Shown here piece after piece: positions 24,165 to 32,815 of a stretch of 64,000 nucleotides of DNA. Source of the DNA: Psychrobacillus psychrotolerans (GTDB lineage: Bacteria > Bacillota > Bacilli > Bacillales_A > Planococcaceae); contig NZ_FOXU01000003.1 in the NCBI RefSeq assembly GCF_900115805.1, positions 1-64,000 on the forward strand. The letters are read 5' to 3'. Position 1 is the stretch's first letter; each line of letters starts with the position of its first letter. Made by a program: the position numbers and the translations under genes. A model generated the notes under the pieces. That model ran no database searches, had not been told where the DNA came from, and worked only from the letters and a program-made list of their open reading frames with translations.

Positions 24165-25070
24165 GTGTCAAAACCAATTGTTGAATTAAAAAATGTTACG
24201 AAGATTATTAAAGGAAAAACACTTATTGATAATCTGTCACTAGAGTTATTTCCAGGACAAATTACTGGATTTTTAGGACCGAATGGGGCTGGTAAAACAA
24301 CAACTGTTCGTTTAATGACAGGTCTTATGCGTCTAACTAGTGGAACAATTACAATTGAGGGTGCATCTATAGCAGATGATTACGAAAAGGCAATTTCGAA
24401 TGTAGGGGTAATTGTAGAAAATCCGGAAATGTACAAATATATGTCGGGATACAAGAACTTAATTCATTTCTCTCGAATGCACAAAGATGTCTCAAAAGAG
24501 CGAATTGATGAAGTAGTTAAACAAGTAGGTTTAACAAAGCGTATTAATGAGAAAGTATCGACGTATTCCTTGGGGATGCGACAGCGATTAGGATTAGCAC
24601 AAGCACTACTTCATGATCCTAAATTCTTAATATTAGACGAGCCAACAAACGGTTTAGATCCTGCAGGAATTCGAGAGTTCCGGACGTATCTTCGAAAAAT
24701 TGCCGTGGAAAATAACGTTTCTATATTTGTCTCTAGTCATCTTTTATCAGAAATAGAGTTAATGTGTGATAGGGTTGCTGTTATTCAAAATGGTAAGCTG
24801 ATAGATGAACGGATGATTCAAAGCGATGAAAAGGCACGTATGAAGCTTAAGGCTGAGCCATTCGAATTGGTAGAAAACTATCTAAGTTCAAATGACTATG
24901 TATTTACAACGCAAGAAGGGATATTTTTACTTGAGTTAAAAGAGGATAAGGTACCTGATCTTATCAATGAATTAGTTGCACAACAGGTTCAAATATTTGC
25001 TGTTTCAGCCGTGCATGAAACACTTGAAGAGCAGTTTCTTCAAATGACAGGAGGCGGTCAAATTGTTTAA
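24165..25070 (+). CDS. ABC transporter ATP-binding protein (BcrA/NatA type)
   Basis: 301 aa from GTG, one base after the previous stop. Walker A GPNGAGKTTTVR near 39, signature YSLGMRQRLGLAQAL near 131, Walker B FLILDEPTNGLDPAG near 152, switch SSHLLSEIE; the C-terminal ~80 residues are the extension typical of bacitracin-type (BcrA) ATPases. Pairs with the permease at 25063 (8-base overlap). The operon therefore holds two complete ATPase-permease sets. Confidence 0.92.
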   Translation: MSKPIVELKNVTKIIKGKTLIDNLSLELFPGQITGFLGPNGAGKTTTVRLMTGLMRLTSGTITIEGASIADDYEKAISNVGVIVENPEMYKYMSGYKNLIHFSRMHKDVSKERIDEVVKQVGLTKRINEKVSTYSLGMRQRLGLAQALLHDPKFLILDEPTNGLDPAGIREFRTYLRKIAVENNVSIFVSSHLLSEIELMCDRVAVIQNGKLIDERMIQSDEKARMKLKAEPFELVENYLSSNDYVFTTQEGIFLLELKEDKVPDLINELVAQQVQIFAVSAVHETLEEQFLQMTGGGQIV

Positions 25071-25998
25071 TTTGATACAGAATGAATGGATGAAGTTATG
25101 GCATAAAAAAGGCACATGGGCAATTTTAGTTATTTTACTATTAGTTATTATCGGTGTTGGTGTGTTAGATAAGGTATTTATGGAAGAAGTGAATGACTCA
25201 GATTGGAAACAGGAACAACAAGCTATGATTACAGACGCTAATACACAGCTTCAAACTCCAGATTTAGATGAATGGTCCATTCAAATGTATGAGGAACAAA
25301 AAGAAATGGCGCAGTATCGCTTAGACAACAACGCAGCACCTCAAGTGAACCAAAGTATGGAGGGGAATATGGCATTTGGGGCATCTATAATGGTGCTAAT
25401 AACATTATTGACTGTGATTCCAGGCGCGTCGATTGTATCGCAGGAATTTACAGATGGTACGATTAAGATGCTTTTAACAAGGCCGGTTAGTCGTTTTAAA
25501 GTATTAACATCTAAACTAATAACGATATTCTTATTTGGATTTACTTTAATATTAGTGACAATTGTTCTTACAACTGTAATTGGATTTATCTTATTTGGAA
25601 CAGCTACTGGGGTTGATTTGACTATTGTTGATGGGGTAGTGCAACAGACAAATACGATGAAAGATATATTCTTAACGTACGTGTATTCTCTAGGGGATTT
25701 CACTATGTCTATCCTTTTTGCATTCTTTATCGGAACGGTATTTAGTTCACCTTCTATTGCAATAGCTTTGTCTATGTTATTTTTAATGATGGGACCTATG
25801 ATTATTATGCTTTTGCAAAAGTATATACCAGTGGAATATATCTGGTTAACACATTCAGACTTAACACAACATCTGAGAAAAGAATTTTTTATAGAAGAAA
25901 CTACTCTCTTTATGTCACTAGCTGTCCTTGGAGTTTACGCAATAATATTTATAGCATTAAGCTTCATGACATTTATTAAAAGAGATGTCAAGGCATAG
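25063..25998 (+). CDS. ABC-2 family permease
   Basis: 311 aa from TTG overlapping the ATPase gene, AGGAGGCGG upstream. N-terminal helix (GTWAILVILLLVIIGVGVLD), a long soluble segment (about 40-100), then five hydrophobic segments; QEFTDGTIKMLLTRPVSR near 128 is the conserved cytoplasmic motif of this permease group. Predicted export of a peptide antibiotic or lipid is inference. Confidence 0.9.
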   Translation: MFNLIQNEWMKLWHKKGTWAILVILLLVIIGVGVLDKVFMEEVNDSDWKQEQQAMITDANTQLQTPDLDEWSIQMYEEQKEMAQYRLDNNAAPQVNQSMEGNMAFGASIMVLITLLTVIPGASIVSQEFTDGTIKMLLTRPVSRFKVLTSKLITIFLFGFTLILVTIVLTTVIGFILFGTATGVDLTIVDGVVQQTNTMKDIFLTYVYSLGDFTMSILFAFFIGTVFSSPSIAIALSMLFLMMGPMIIMLLQKYIPVEYIWLTHSDLTQHLRKEFFIEETTLFMSLAVLGVYAIIFIALSFMTFIKRDVKA

Positions 25999-26010
25999 GT
26001 ATGCTATTTA

Positions 26011-26019
26011 TGTTATAAT
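26011..26019 (+). promoter_or_regulatory. extended -10 promoter of the malic enzyme gene
   Basis: TGTTATAAT: perfect TATAAT (26014-26019) with TG one base before. The start codon is 40 bases downstream. Confidence 0.6.
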
Positions 26020-26058
26020 TTGTTGGTTGAAAAAGAGAATAGAGTTAGGAGATTTAAC

Positions 26059-27381
26059 ATGCAAAGCCAACATATTATTCGTAACATTATTGTAGAAACA
26101 CCTTCAAAACCTGGTAATTTTGCTAAAGTCGCAACTGCAATCGGTATGGCAGAGGGAGATATCGGGGACATTACTACTCTTAAAAGTGGTGCGTTAACAA
26201 CTATTCGAGATATTACTATTACTTGTAAATCAAAAACCCAATTAGATCAAGTGATTTCCAATATAGAATCGATTGATAACGGCGTGAAAATTCATGCTGT
26301 AACTGATGATGTACTAAAGGCTCATGAAGGCGGTAAAATTGCGATGAAGAGCAGACTAGATGTTCGTTCTCTACGCGATCTTCAACGTATTTACACACCG
26401 GGTGTAGCATCGGTTTGTATGGAGATTTTACACAATCCAGAAAAAGCGAACTATTTTACTTCCATTGGTAGCTCTGTTGCTATTGTAACGGATGGAACTG
26501 CTATTTTAGGTCTAGGGAATATAGGACCTGTTGCAGGGATGCCAGTTATGGAAGGAAAAGCGGTACTGTTAGACCAATTTGTTGGACTAAGTGGAATACC
26601 AATATTATTAAATACTAGCGATCCAGATGAGATTGTGGAAACAGTCAAACATATTCACAAAGGTTTTGGAGCAATTTTACTGGAGGATATTGGCTCTCCA
26701 CATTGCTTCGAGATTGAAGAAAGATTAAAAGCAGAACTATCCATACCGGTTATGCATGATGACCAACATGGTACAGCCGTAGTAGCACTTGCTGCAATAT
26801 TGTCTGCTTGTAAAGCTACTAACGTGGATATTAAACATGCAAAAATCGGACAGATTGGACTTGGTGCCGCAGGCTTAGCAATTTGTCGTATGTTAATGGC
26901 ATATGGAGTAGAGGAAGTTTACGGTTTAGACAGACAAGAAGCTGCACAAGAGCGTTTAACTAATTACGGCGGAAAAACTTCAGAATCATTAGAAGCGATA
27001 ATGGAAAAATGTGATATTATTGTTGCTACAACTGGAGTTTCTGGCCTTATTAAAGCTGAGATAGTTCGAGAAGGGCAAATAATACTAGCATTATCAAACC
27101 CAAATCCAGAGATTTTACCATCTGATGCAATTGCGGCAGGAGCAGCATTTGCAGCGGACGGACGCTCGGTAAATAATGTTATCGGATTCCCAGGTATCTT
27201 CAAGGGAGCTTTAGATGCTGGCGCAAAAGAGATTACTTATCCAATGTTAATCGCTGCGTCTTTAGCAATTGTTAAGCATACTAAACCAGGCGAACTGATT
27301 CCAAACCCGTTGGATCCAACATTGCATCATTTAGTTGCCAGAGCAGTAGAAGAAGCTGCCAATAAAGAAATGACTAAATAA
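26059..27381 (+). CDS. NAD-dependent malic enzyme with N-terminal ACT domain (MleA/YqkJ-like)
   Basis: 440 aa. Decarboxylates malate to pyruvate. Residues about 5-75 form an ACT domain ([34 protein letters not shown]); then the catalytic domain with YTPGVASVC near 115, [14 protein letters not shown] near 153, [13 protein letters not shown] near 234 and NADP/NAD site [13 protein letters not shown]. An ACT-bearing malic enzyme of this length corresponds to B. subtilis MleA (from memory) rather than YtsJ. An upstream in-frame start at 26020 lies on the -10; AGGAG before 26059 decides the start. Confidence 0.9.
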   Translation: MQSQHIIRNIIVETPSKPGNFAKVATAIGMAEGDIGDITTLKSGALTTIRDITITCKSKTQLDQVISNIESIDNGVKIHAVTDDVLKAHEGGKIAMKSRLDVRSLRDLQRIYTPGVASVCMEILHNPEKANYFTSIGSSVAIVTDGTAILGLGNIGPVAGMPVMEGKAVLLDQFVGLSGIPILLNTSDPDEIVETVKHIHKGFGAILLEDIGSPHCFEIEERLKAELSIPVMHDDQHGTAVVALAAILSACKATNVDIKHAKIGQIGLGAAGLAICRMLMAYGVEEVYGLDRQEAAQERLTNYGGKTSESLEAIMEKCDIIVATTGVSGLIKAEIVREGQIILALSNPNPEILPSDAIAAGAAFAADGRSVNNVIGFPGIFKGALDAGAKEITYPMLIAASLAIVKHTKPGELIPNPLDPTLHHLVARAVEEAANKEMTK

Positions 27382-27383
27382 GA

Positions 27384-27421
27384 AAAGAAGATTTCGGCTA
27401 TGATGCCGAAATCTTCTTTTT
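27384..27421 (+). terminator. terminator after the malic enzyme gene, overlapping the 3' end of bpsB
   Basis: AAAAGAAGATTTCGGC, loop TATGAT, GCCGAAATCTTCTTTTT. The right half encodes the last codons of the convergent bpsB gene (stop at 27398), so one sequence serves both roles. Confidence 0.9.
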
Positions 27422-27940
27422 AAATTTGTCTTCATAGTTAGTGACTTCCCGCAAAGCTTTTTCTTCTGTAGGAATCCGGACAGAGAGCATCGCCAGATTT
27501 AAAAGGGTAAAAGCAATAGCCGTAAAATATGCTTGGAACATGAGTGGCAATAAAACAATCTCCACACAAACAACTACATAGTTTGGATGTCGCATGAATG
27601 TATAAGGACCACTTTTAACAACATTTGCATCTGGTAAGATGATTATTTTTGTATTCCAAAAAGATCCTAAAGAGGTCAAACACCACATACGGAGCAATTG
27701 AACAAATATAAAGAGTAGCAGAAATACTGGGAACAAAGGAGAAAGACCTCGTTCAAATACTAAAACTTCTGCTATCAAACTTATAAAAAAACAAACATGC
27801 ATTGCAACCATAAATGGATAATGAGATGCTCCCACTTCATAAGCCCCTTGTGCAAGCATTCTTTTTTCATTGCGTTTTGCAACAGCCACTTCAATAAGTC
27901 TCTGAATAATCACTAGTGAGATAAGGATGAAGAATAACAA
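27398..27940 (-). CDS. bpsB: isoprenylcysteine carboxyl methyltransferase-family protein BpsB (YpbQ)
   Basis: 180 aa membrane methyltransferase with about four hydrophobic helices and the C-terminal SAM-binding segment GPYTFMRHPNYVVV followed by EEKALREV. Directly behind the type III polyketide synthase gene (1-base gap). In B. subtilis BpsA makes alkylpyrones and BpsB methylates them to methyl ethers; the same pairing is inferred here. Confidence 0.9.
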   Translation of the reverse strand: MLFFILISLVIIQRLIEVAVAKRNEKRMLAQGAYEVGASHYPFMVAMHVCFFISLIAEVLVFERGLSPLFPVFLLLFIFVQLLRMWCLTSLGSFWNTKIIILPDANVVKSGPYTFMRHPNYVVVCVEIVLLPLMFQAYFTAIAFTLLNLAMLSVRIPTEEKALREVTNYEDKFKKKISAS

Positions 27941-27941
27941 A

Positions 27942-29024
27942 CTAATCCCTCCAATTTAATAATATAGCTTCCCCACAAAAACCAGGTCCTAATGCTACTA
28001 GTAAGCCTAATTCGTCATTTGAGCGTTGTTTCTTCATAAACTGCTCTAGCACATAAAGAACCGTAGGAGACGACATATTCCCATGCTTCTTTAATACATC
28101 ACGTGAAATATTCGTATGTTCTTCTGTTAATTGTAATGTTTCCTCATATGCTTGTAATACTTTCTTTCCACCTGGATGTGCCACAAAGTTCGCTAGTTGC
28201 TCCTTCTTAATATGTTGCTCACTTAAAAATTCATCTATAAATGGTCCTAACCATGTAGAAATAATAGAAGGGATACTTTTAGAAAATACAACATGCAATC
28301 CATTATTTTTTATATCCCATCCCATTACATCTTCAGAATCTGGCATCCATTTAGAGGCTGTTGCGGTAATATGAGGAACTGATTTTGTTGTTGTCAGCTT
28401 CACTTCATCTCCACAAACTAATGCACAAGCGGCTCCATCTGCAAACAGCGAAGCTCCAATTAGGTTACTCTTTGAAAAGTCATTTGGTTGGAAGGTTAAA
28501 CTACAAAGTTCTATGCAAACTACTAATACTTTTGAGGTGGGATGCGCCTTACAATAATCGAATGCTCTACTTATCCCTGAGGCACCACCGGCACAGCCTA
28601 ACCCCCATAGTGGAATCCGTTTCATACGATCTGAAAAGGGAAGATGATTCATGACTCTGGCATCGATACTCGGGGTAGATATCCCAGTACTACTAACAAA
28701 AAATATGGCATCAATTTCACTAGGATGCAAGGGAGTTTCTAAAAACTCATTACTATTTAAACAACGCTGTATTACTTCCACACTATATTGTGTGGCTAAC
28801 TCAATATACAAATTATTACGTTCTTCAAAGCTATGTTCACTTTGGTGCCATTCTAAGGGCACGCAAAAATGGCGAGTTTGAATATCTCCATTTTCAAACA
28901 CCTTTAATAGTCTGTTCAATTGGGGTATCTTATCATGAAATAGTTCTTTTGTTAGATTCTCAATGTTTGATTGTTCCAAGGAATATGGAGGGTTATATGT
29001 ACTAATCGAAGCAATTTTCGGCAT
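27942..29024 (-). CDS. bpsA: type III polyketide synthase BpsA (BcsA)
   Basis: 360 aa thiolase-fold enzyme. The catalytic triad is present: Cys in GLGCAGGAS near 145, His in VAHPGGKKVL near 280, Asn in HGNMSSPTVLY near 315. C-terminal LVALGPGFCGE is the family's product-end motif. It condenses malonyl-CoA onto fatty acyl-CoA to form triketide/tetraketide pyrones in Bacillus. Start ATG with AAAGGAGAC upstream. Operon with bpsB. Product identity is inferred from the family. Confidence 0.94.
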   Translation of the reverse strand: MPKIASISTYNPPYSLEQSNIENLTKELFHDKIPQLNRLLKVFENGDIQTRHFCVPLEWHQSEHSFEERNNLYIELATQYSVEVIQRCLNSNEFLETPLHPSEIDAIFFVSSTGISTPSIDARVMNHLPFSDRMKRIPLWGLGCAGGASGISRAFDYCKAHPTSKVLVVCIELCSLTFQPNDFSKSNLIGASLFADGAACALVCGDEVKLTTTKSVPHITATASKWMPDSEDVMGWDIKNNGLHVVFSKSIPSIISTWLGPFIDEFLSEQHIKKEQLANFVAHPGGKKVLQAYEETLQLTEEHTNISRDVLKKHGNMSSPTVLYVLEQFMKKQRSNDELGLLVALGPGFCGEAILLNWRD

Positions 29025-29444
29025 GAAGTGTCTCCTTTAAATTTATTCTCATTAAGCTTTAGGGACTTCACAAGCTATGTCATATTACATTTTCTTTTCT
29101 TAATAACTTGCCCTTGTTACTACTATATATGCAACTATGTGCCATAGAGGGTCGCTAAAGAAAAGTATGTTTTGAATCGCTTGGAAAGGATTATGTAAGC
29201 TCTCATATTATTAATATCATTATGTTTCCCTAAATATTCTAATAATAAACTGTAATATCTTATGTAGGAAAAAGATTAGAATTTAGTTTTACATATAGTT
29301 TTTAAAAAAAGGATTATTACAAGGGAGAAAAGAATATATATTTATAAGGGGTAGAATGCGGTTCTATCTGACAATTCTTTTAGCAGTTGGGAAGACTAGG
29401 GCATAGCTTAAAATCAGCATTCTTGAAAACGGAGGGCACGATAC
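29025..29444. other. 420-base intergenic region, no gene recognised
   Basis: AT-rich. Holds the divergent start regions of bpsA and the 29445 gene. A 16-codon reading frame (29356-29406, MRFYLTILLAVGKTRA) with AAGGGG upstream could be a leader peptide or a signal-peptide remnant; there is no other support for it. Confidence 0.4.
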
Positions 29445-29912
29445 ATGTTAGAAAAAGAATTGCTCGATGAAAAAGACAATCGTAAGTATTTTGTATATAT
29501 GACAAATCGAAGTCCACATTTTCCAATGTTCGAGGAACAGTTAAAGAATATCGAGAATCGGATGTACGAAGAAATTGATATGGGCTACACAAATCTTTGG
29601 GTGATGAAACGTATCGGTATTTTAAAAGAACAAAAATGGACTTACTTTCCTGAAAATGACTTAGAAGTAATTGAAAATTCCGGGCATAATCAAGAAGAAA
29701 AGCATAATTATTATGCATTTTTATTTTTAAAGATGGATGCAGATTCACCGTTTATTCTTTATTCTTCATTTGAAAAAGTAATTAGTTTTAGCACACTCGA
29801 GGAAGCTGTGGAGAATGCTACTGAACTATTGAAAAAGAAAAGTTCTTACTATCCAAACCGTGTATTTTATGTGTTGTGTGGAAAATTACTCAAAAACTAT
29901 ACATGGCACTAA
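29445..29912 (+). CDS. protein of unknown function, 155 aa
   Basis: ATG with GGAGGG 8 bases upstream. Soluble, acidic N-terminal half (YMTNRSPHFPMFEEQLKNIE), no signal peptide; conserved-looking aromatic positions (WVMKRIGILKEQKWTYFPEN). The C-terminal part ends in YYPNRVFYVLCGKLLKNYTW. No family recognised. Own terminator; monocistronic. Confidence 0.75.
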   Translation: MLEKELLDEKDNRKYFVYMTNRSPHFPMFEEQLKNIENRMYEEIDMGYTNLWVMKRIGILKEQKWTYFPENDLEVIENSGHNQEEKHNYYAFLFLKMDADSPFILYSSFEKVISFSTLEEAVENATELLKKKSSYYPNRVFYVLCGKLLKNYTWH

Positions 29913-29917
29913 TGATA

Positions 29918-29955
29918 AAAAGAGCTCATTTCATAACTGAATTTGAGCTCTTTTT
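29918..29955 (+). terminator. terminator after the 29445 gene
   Basis: AAAAGAGCTCA ... TGAGCTCTTTTT; symmetric, also suits the convergent mnmM transcript. Confidence 0.85.
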
Positions 29956-29979
29956 ATGGTTGTCTTAAAAAGACAGTGT

Positions 29980-30552
29980 CTATATAGACTTTTTCATCTT
30001 TTCAATTGCAATGATAAATGGTGGATTGTTTTGTTGGTTTAAGAATTGATAGCTTAATACATGAGCAAATGATTGAGGTAATTGTTGAACATAGCTCAGT
30101 AAAGCCTCTTTTTCTTCTTTACCTCCGGGGTGACCGTGATAAACGACTAGTACGATCATTCCACCAACTTTGAGAAGTTGTAGTAACGATTCAATAGCTT
30201 GTAATGTAGAATTACCCGTAGTAATAATTTCATGGTCACTTCCAGGTAAATAACCTAGATTGAATATGGCTGCTGAAACTTCTTGTTGGATATAAAGGTG
30301 TAGGTTTTCATGCCCATCTTGAATTAATGTCGCTAGCTCTAATTTATTTGCTTCTTCTAATCTGTCGCTAGTTGCTTGAATAGCTTCGGCCTGGACATCA
30401 AAAGCATAAACATGTCCATTTTCACCAACAAGCTCGGTTAAAAACAAGGTGTCGTGTCCATTCCCTGCAGTTGCATCTACTACAGTATCTCCTGGTTCAA
30501 CCGTAGACATGAGCAATTGTTTCGCAAAAGGTAGTACTCTTTTTAGTTTCAT
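29980..30552 (-). CDS. ytqB: SAM-dependent methyltransferase YtqB (MnmM)
   Basis: 190 aa class I methyltransferase: motif I VDATAGNGHDTLFL near 25, then NLGYLPGSDH near 103, the family hallmark, and VVYHGHPGGKEEKEAL near 140. YtqB has been identified as MnmM, which makes the final methylation to mnm5U at wobble position 34 of tRNAs in Gram-positive bacteria. Overlaps ytqA by 4 bases. Confidence 0.92.
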   Translation of the reverse strand: MKLKRVLPFAKQLLMSTVEPGDTVVDATAGNGHDTLFLTELVGENGHVYAFDVQAEAIQATSDRLEEANKLELATLIQDGHENLHLYIQQEVSAAIFNLGYLPGSDHEIITTGNSTLQAIESLLQLLKVGGMIVLVVYHGHPGGKEEKEALLSYVQQLPQSFAHVLSYQFLNQQNNPPFIIAIEKMKKSI

Positions 30553-31508
30553 TTTACTACACCACTTTTTTCATAATGTTTTCCTTGATAACTTTCTCGT
30601 GAAGCAAGTTCCGCATCTATCCCGTTTAATACATCCCATTTATTTACACTCCACATTGGTCCAATCATTAAGTCAATGGGGCCATCTCCAGTTATACGCT
30701 GTACGACCATCTCAGGAGGCAAAACTTCTAGCTGATCAGCTACTAGCTGAATATAGGGGTCACGCTCCATGAACTCTAACATTCCTTTTTCATACTGTTT
30801 AACCATTGGTGTTCCTTTTAACAGATGAAGTAAATGTATTTTTATCCCTTGAACATCGAGTTTGGCAACTTCTCTAGCGGTTTCCATCATCATGTCTCGA
30901 TTTTCTAAGGGTAGCCCGTTTATAATATGCGTACATATTGAAATTCCATGTTTTCTTAATTTATTGACTCCTTCTATATAAGTAGGGAAGTCGTGTGCAC
31001 GGTTTACTAAATTAGCAGTTCGCTCGTGAACTGTCTGTAGTCCAAGCTCTATCCATAAAAATGTTCGTTTGTTGAGCTCAGCTAGGTATTCAACTACATC
31101 ATCGGGTAGACAATCAGGTCTTGTCGCAATAGAAATCCCTATCACACCTTCTAAGGCCAATGCAGCTTCAAATTTTTCTTTTAAAACAGGGAGGGGGGCA
31201 TGTGTATTCGTATAAGCTTGGAAATAGGCTATATATTTTCCGTTTTTCCATTTCTCATGCATGTTTGTTTTAATCTTTTCGAATTGCACTGGTATAGGAT
31301 CTACTTTATCGCCCGCGAAATCTCCACTACCTGCGACACTACAAAAAGTACAGCCGCCAAAAGCGACAGTACCATCTCTATTTGGACAATCAAACCCCGC
31401 ATCTAAAGCTATTTTGAAAATCTTCATGCCAAATCTATCTCTTAAATGTCGATTCCATGTATAATACCGTTTCCCATCTGAAGGGAATGGAAAGTTATTT
31501 TCATTCAT
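30549..31508 (-). CDS. ytqA: radical SAM protein YtqA (MnmL)
   Basis: 319 aa. TIGR01212-type radical SAM enzyme: cluster-binding cysteines in CPNRDGTVAFGGCTFCS near 35, TIM-barrel segments ISIATRPDC, IELGLQTVHERTA, HIINGLPLE. YtqA has been linked with YtqB to wobble-uridine mnm5 synthesis (MnmL). ATG at 31508 lies 8 bases after GGAG; a GTG at 31517 would touch that site. Operon ytqA-ytqB. Confidence 0.9.
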   Translation of the reverse strand: MNENNFPFPSDGKRYYTWNRHLRDRFGMKIFKIALDAGFDCPNRDGTVAFGGCTFCSVAGSGDFAGDKVDPIPVQFEKIKTNMHEKWKNGKYIAYFQAYTNTHAPLPVLKEKFEAALALEGVIGISIATRPDCLPDDVVEYLAELNKRTFLWIELGLQTVHERTANLVNRAHDFPTYIEGVNKLRKHGISICTHIINGLPLENRDMMMETAREVAKLDVQGIKIHLLHLLKGTPMVKQYEKGMLEFMERDPYIQLVADQLEVLPPEMVVQRITGDGPIDLMIGPMWSVNKWDVLNGIDAELASRESYQGKHYEKSGVVK

Positions 31509-31629
31509 ATTCTTCACTCCTTAACAGGATTATTTTAACATGACTTTGAGAAGTTTGTTCTAATCTTCTTGAAGTGCTATTTGAAAAGGAATACAATATT
31601 CTGAGTGCAATAGAAATGGGGTGTTACAA

Positions 31630-32814
31630 TTGCCAAAAGCAGTATGGTTTTTAATAATTGGAATGTTTATCAATACAATGGGAAATTCTTTTTTATGGCC
31701 ATTACATACAATATATATGCATGAGCATTTAGGACAAACACTAACGATGGCAGGATTCGTGCTAATGATTAATGCTGGAACTGGAGTTATTGGTAACTTA
31801 CTTGGTGGTTACTTATTTGACAGAATAGGTGGTTATAAATCTATTATGTTCGGAATTATATTGTCCATGATTTCTCTAGTGCTTTTAACTTTTTGGCATG
31901 GATGGCCAGAATATATATGGTTTGTGGCAATTTTAGGTTTTAGTGGTGGTATTATTTTCCCTAGCATGTATGCGTTAGTAGGTAGTGTCTGGCCCGAAGG
32001 TGGTCGTAAGGCGTTTAATGCTATATATTTGTCCCAAAATTTAGGAGTGGCTCTTGGTCCAGCCGTGGCAGGATTGGTTGCAGATCATAATATTAATAAT
32101 ATTTTTCTAGCAAATTTATTGACTTATGTATTATTTTTAGTGGTTGCAGGCGTCTATTACCGCAAAATGGGACTTGCTCCAAATATTAATGCTTCTGTAC
32201 TGAAAAGTTCTAAAAAAATCAAACAAAAAGCACCGTTTTATGCGTTGTTAATTGTCACTATCGGTTATATGTTTACATGGGTAGCTTATGTACAATGGAC
32301 TTCTACCATTTCTACTCATGTGTTGGATTTAGGTATAACATTAAAACAATATAGTTTACTATGGACTATAAATGGCGGACTCATATTGGCAGCTCAGCCA
32401 CTTATAAAGCCAATTATAAATAAATTGGAGCATAAGATAAAAACACAAATGATTCTTGGCATTGCTATATTTATGGCGTCATTTGTTGTTGTTTCTTATG
32501 CGGAAGATTATACAATGTTTATCGTTGCAATGGTGATCCTGACACTCGGGGAGGTATTTATCTGGCCAGCAGTACCAACATTGGCTGGACAGTTAGCACC
32601 GAAAGGGAGAGAAGGATTTTATCAAGGTATAGTGAATAGCATGGCTACTATTGGAAGAATGATTGGTCCGTTAGCTGGAGGTATTTTAGTAGATGTATAT
32701 GGTATTCAAGCCATGTTCTTTGTTTTAACTTTGCTAATAGGGTTAGCAATAATTCCTACGCTTTTATATGATCGACCACTGAAGAAAGCAGAGCTGGAGA
32801 AGGAAGTGATTTAG
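31630..32814 (+). CDS. MFS transporter (YttB-like)
   Basis: 394 aa, twelve hydrophobic segments; MFS loop motif GNLLGGYLFDRIGGYKS between TM2 and TM3 near 63 and a second-half GPLAGGILVDVYG. TTG 31630 lies 7 bases after GGGGTG; a GTG at 31621 within that site is the alternative. Substrate unknown (drug efflux subgroup by layout). The PAS/AAA+ regulator gene starts one base after its stop. Confidence 0.86.
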   Translation: MPKAVWFLIIGMFINTMGNSFLWPLHTIYMHEHLGQTLTMAGFVLMINAGTGVIGNLLGGYLFDRIGGYKSIMFGIILSMISLVLLTFWHGWPEYIWFVAILGFSGGIIFPSMYALVGSVWPEGGRKAFNAIYLSQNLGVALGPAVAGLVADHNINNIFLANLLTYVLFLVVAGVYYRKMGLAPNINASVLKSSKKIKQKAPFYALLIVTIGYMFTWVAYVQWTSTISTHVLDLGITLKQYSLLWTINGGLILAAQPLIKPIINKLEHKIKTQMILGIAIFMASFVVVSYAEDYTMFIVAMVILTLGEVFIWPAVPTLAGQLAPKGREGFYQGIVNSMATIGRMIGPLAGGILVDVYGIQAMFFVLTLLIGLAIIPTLLYDRPLKKAELEKEVI

Positions 32815-32815
32815 T

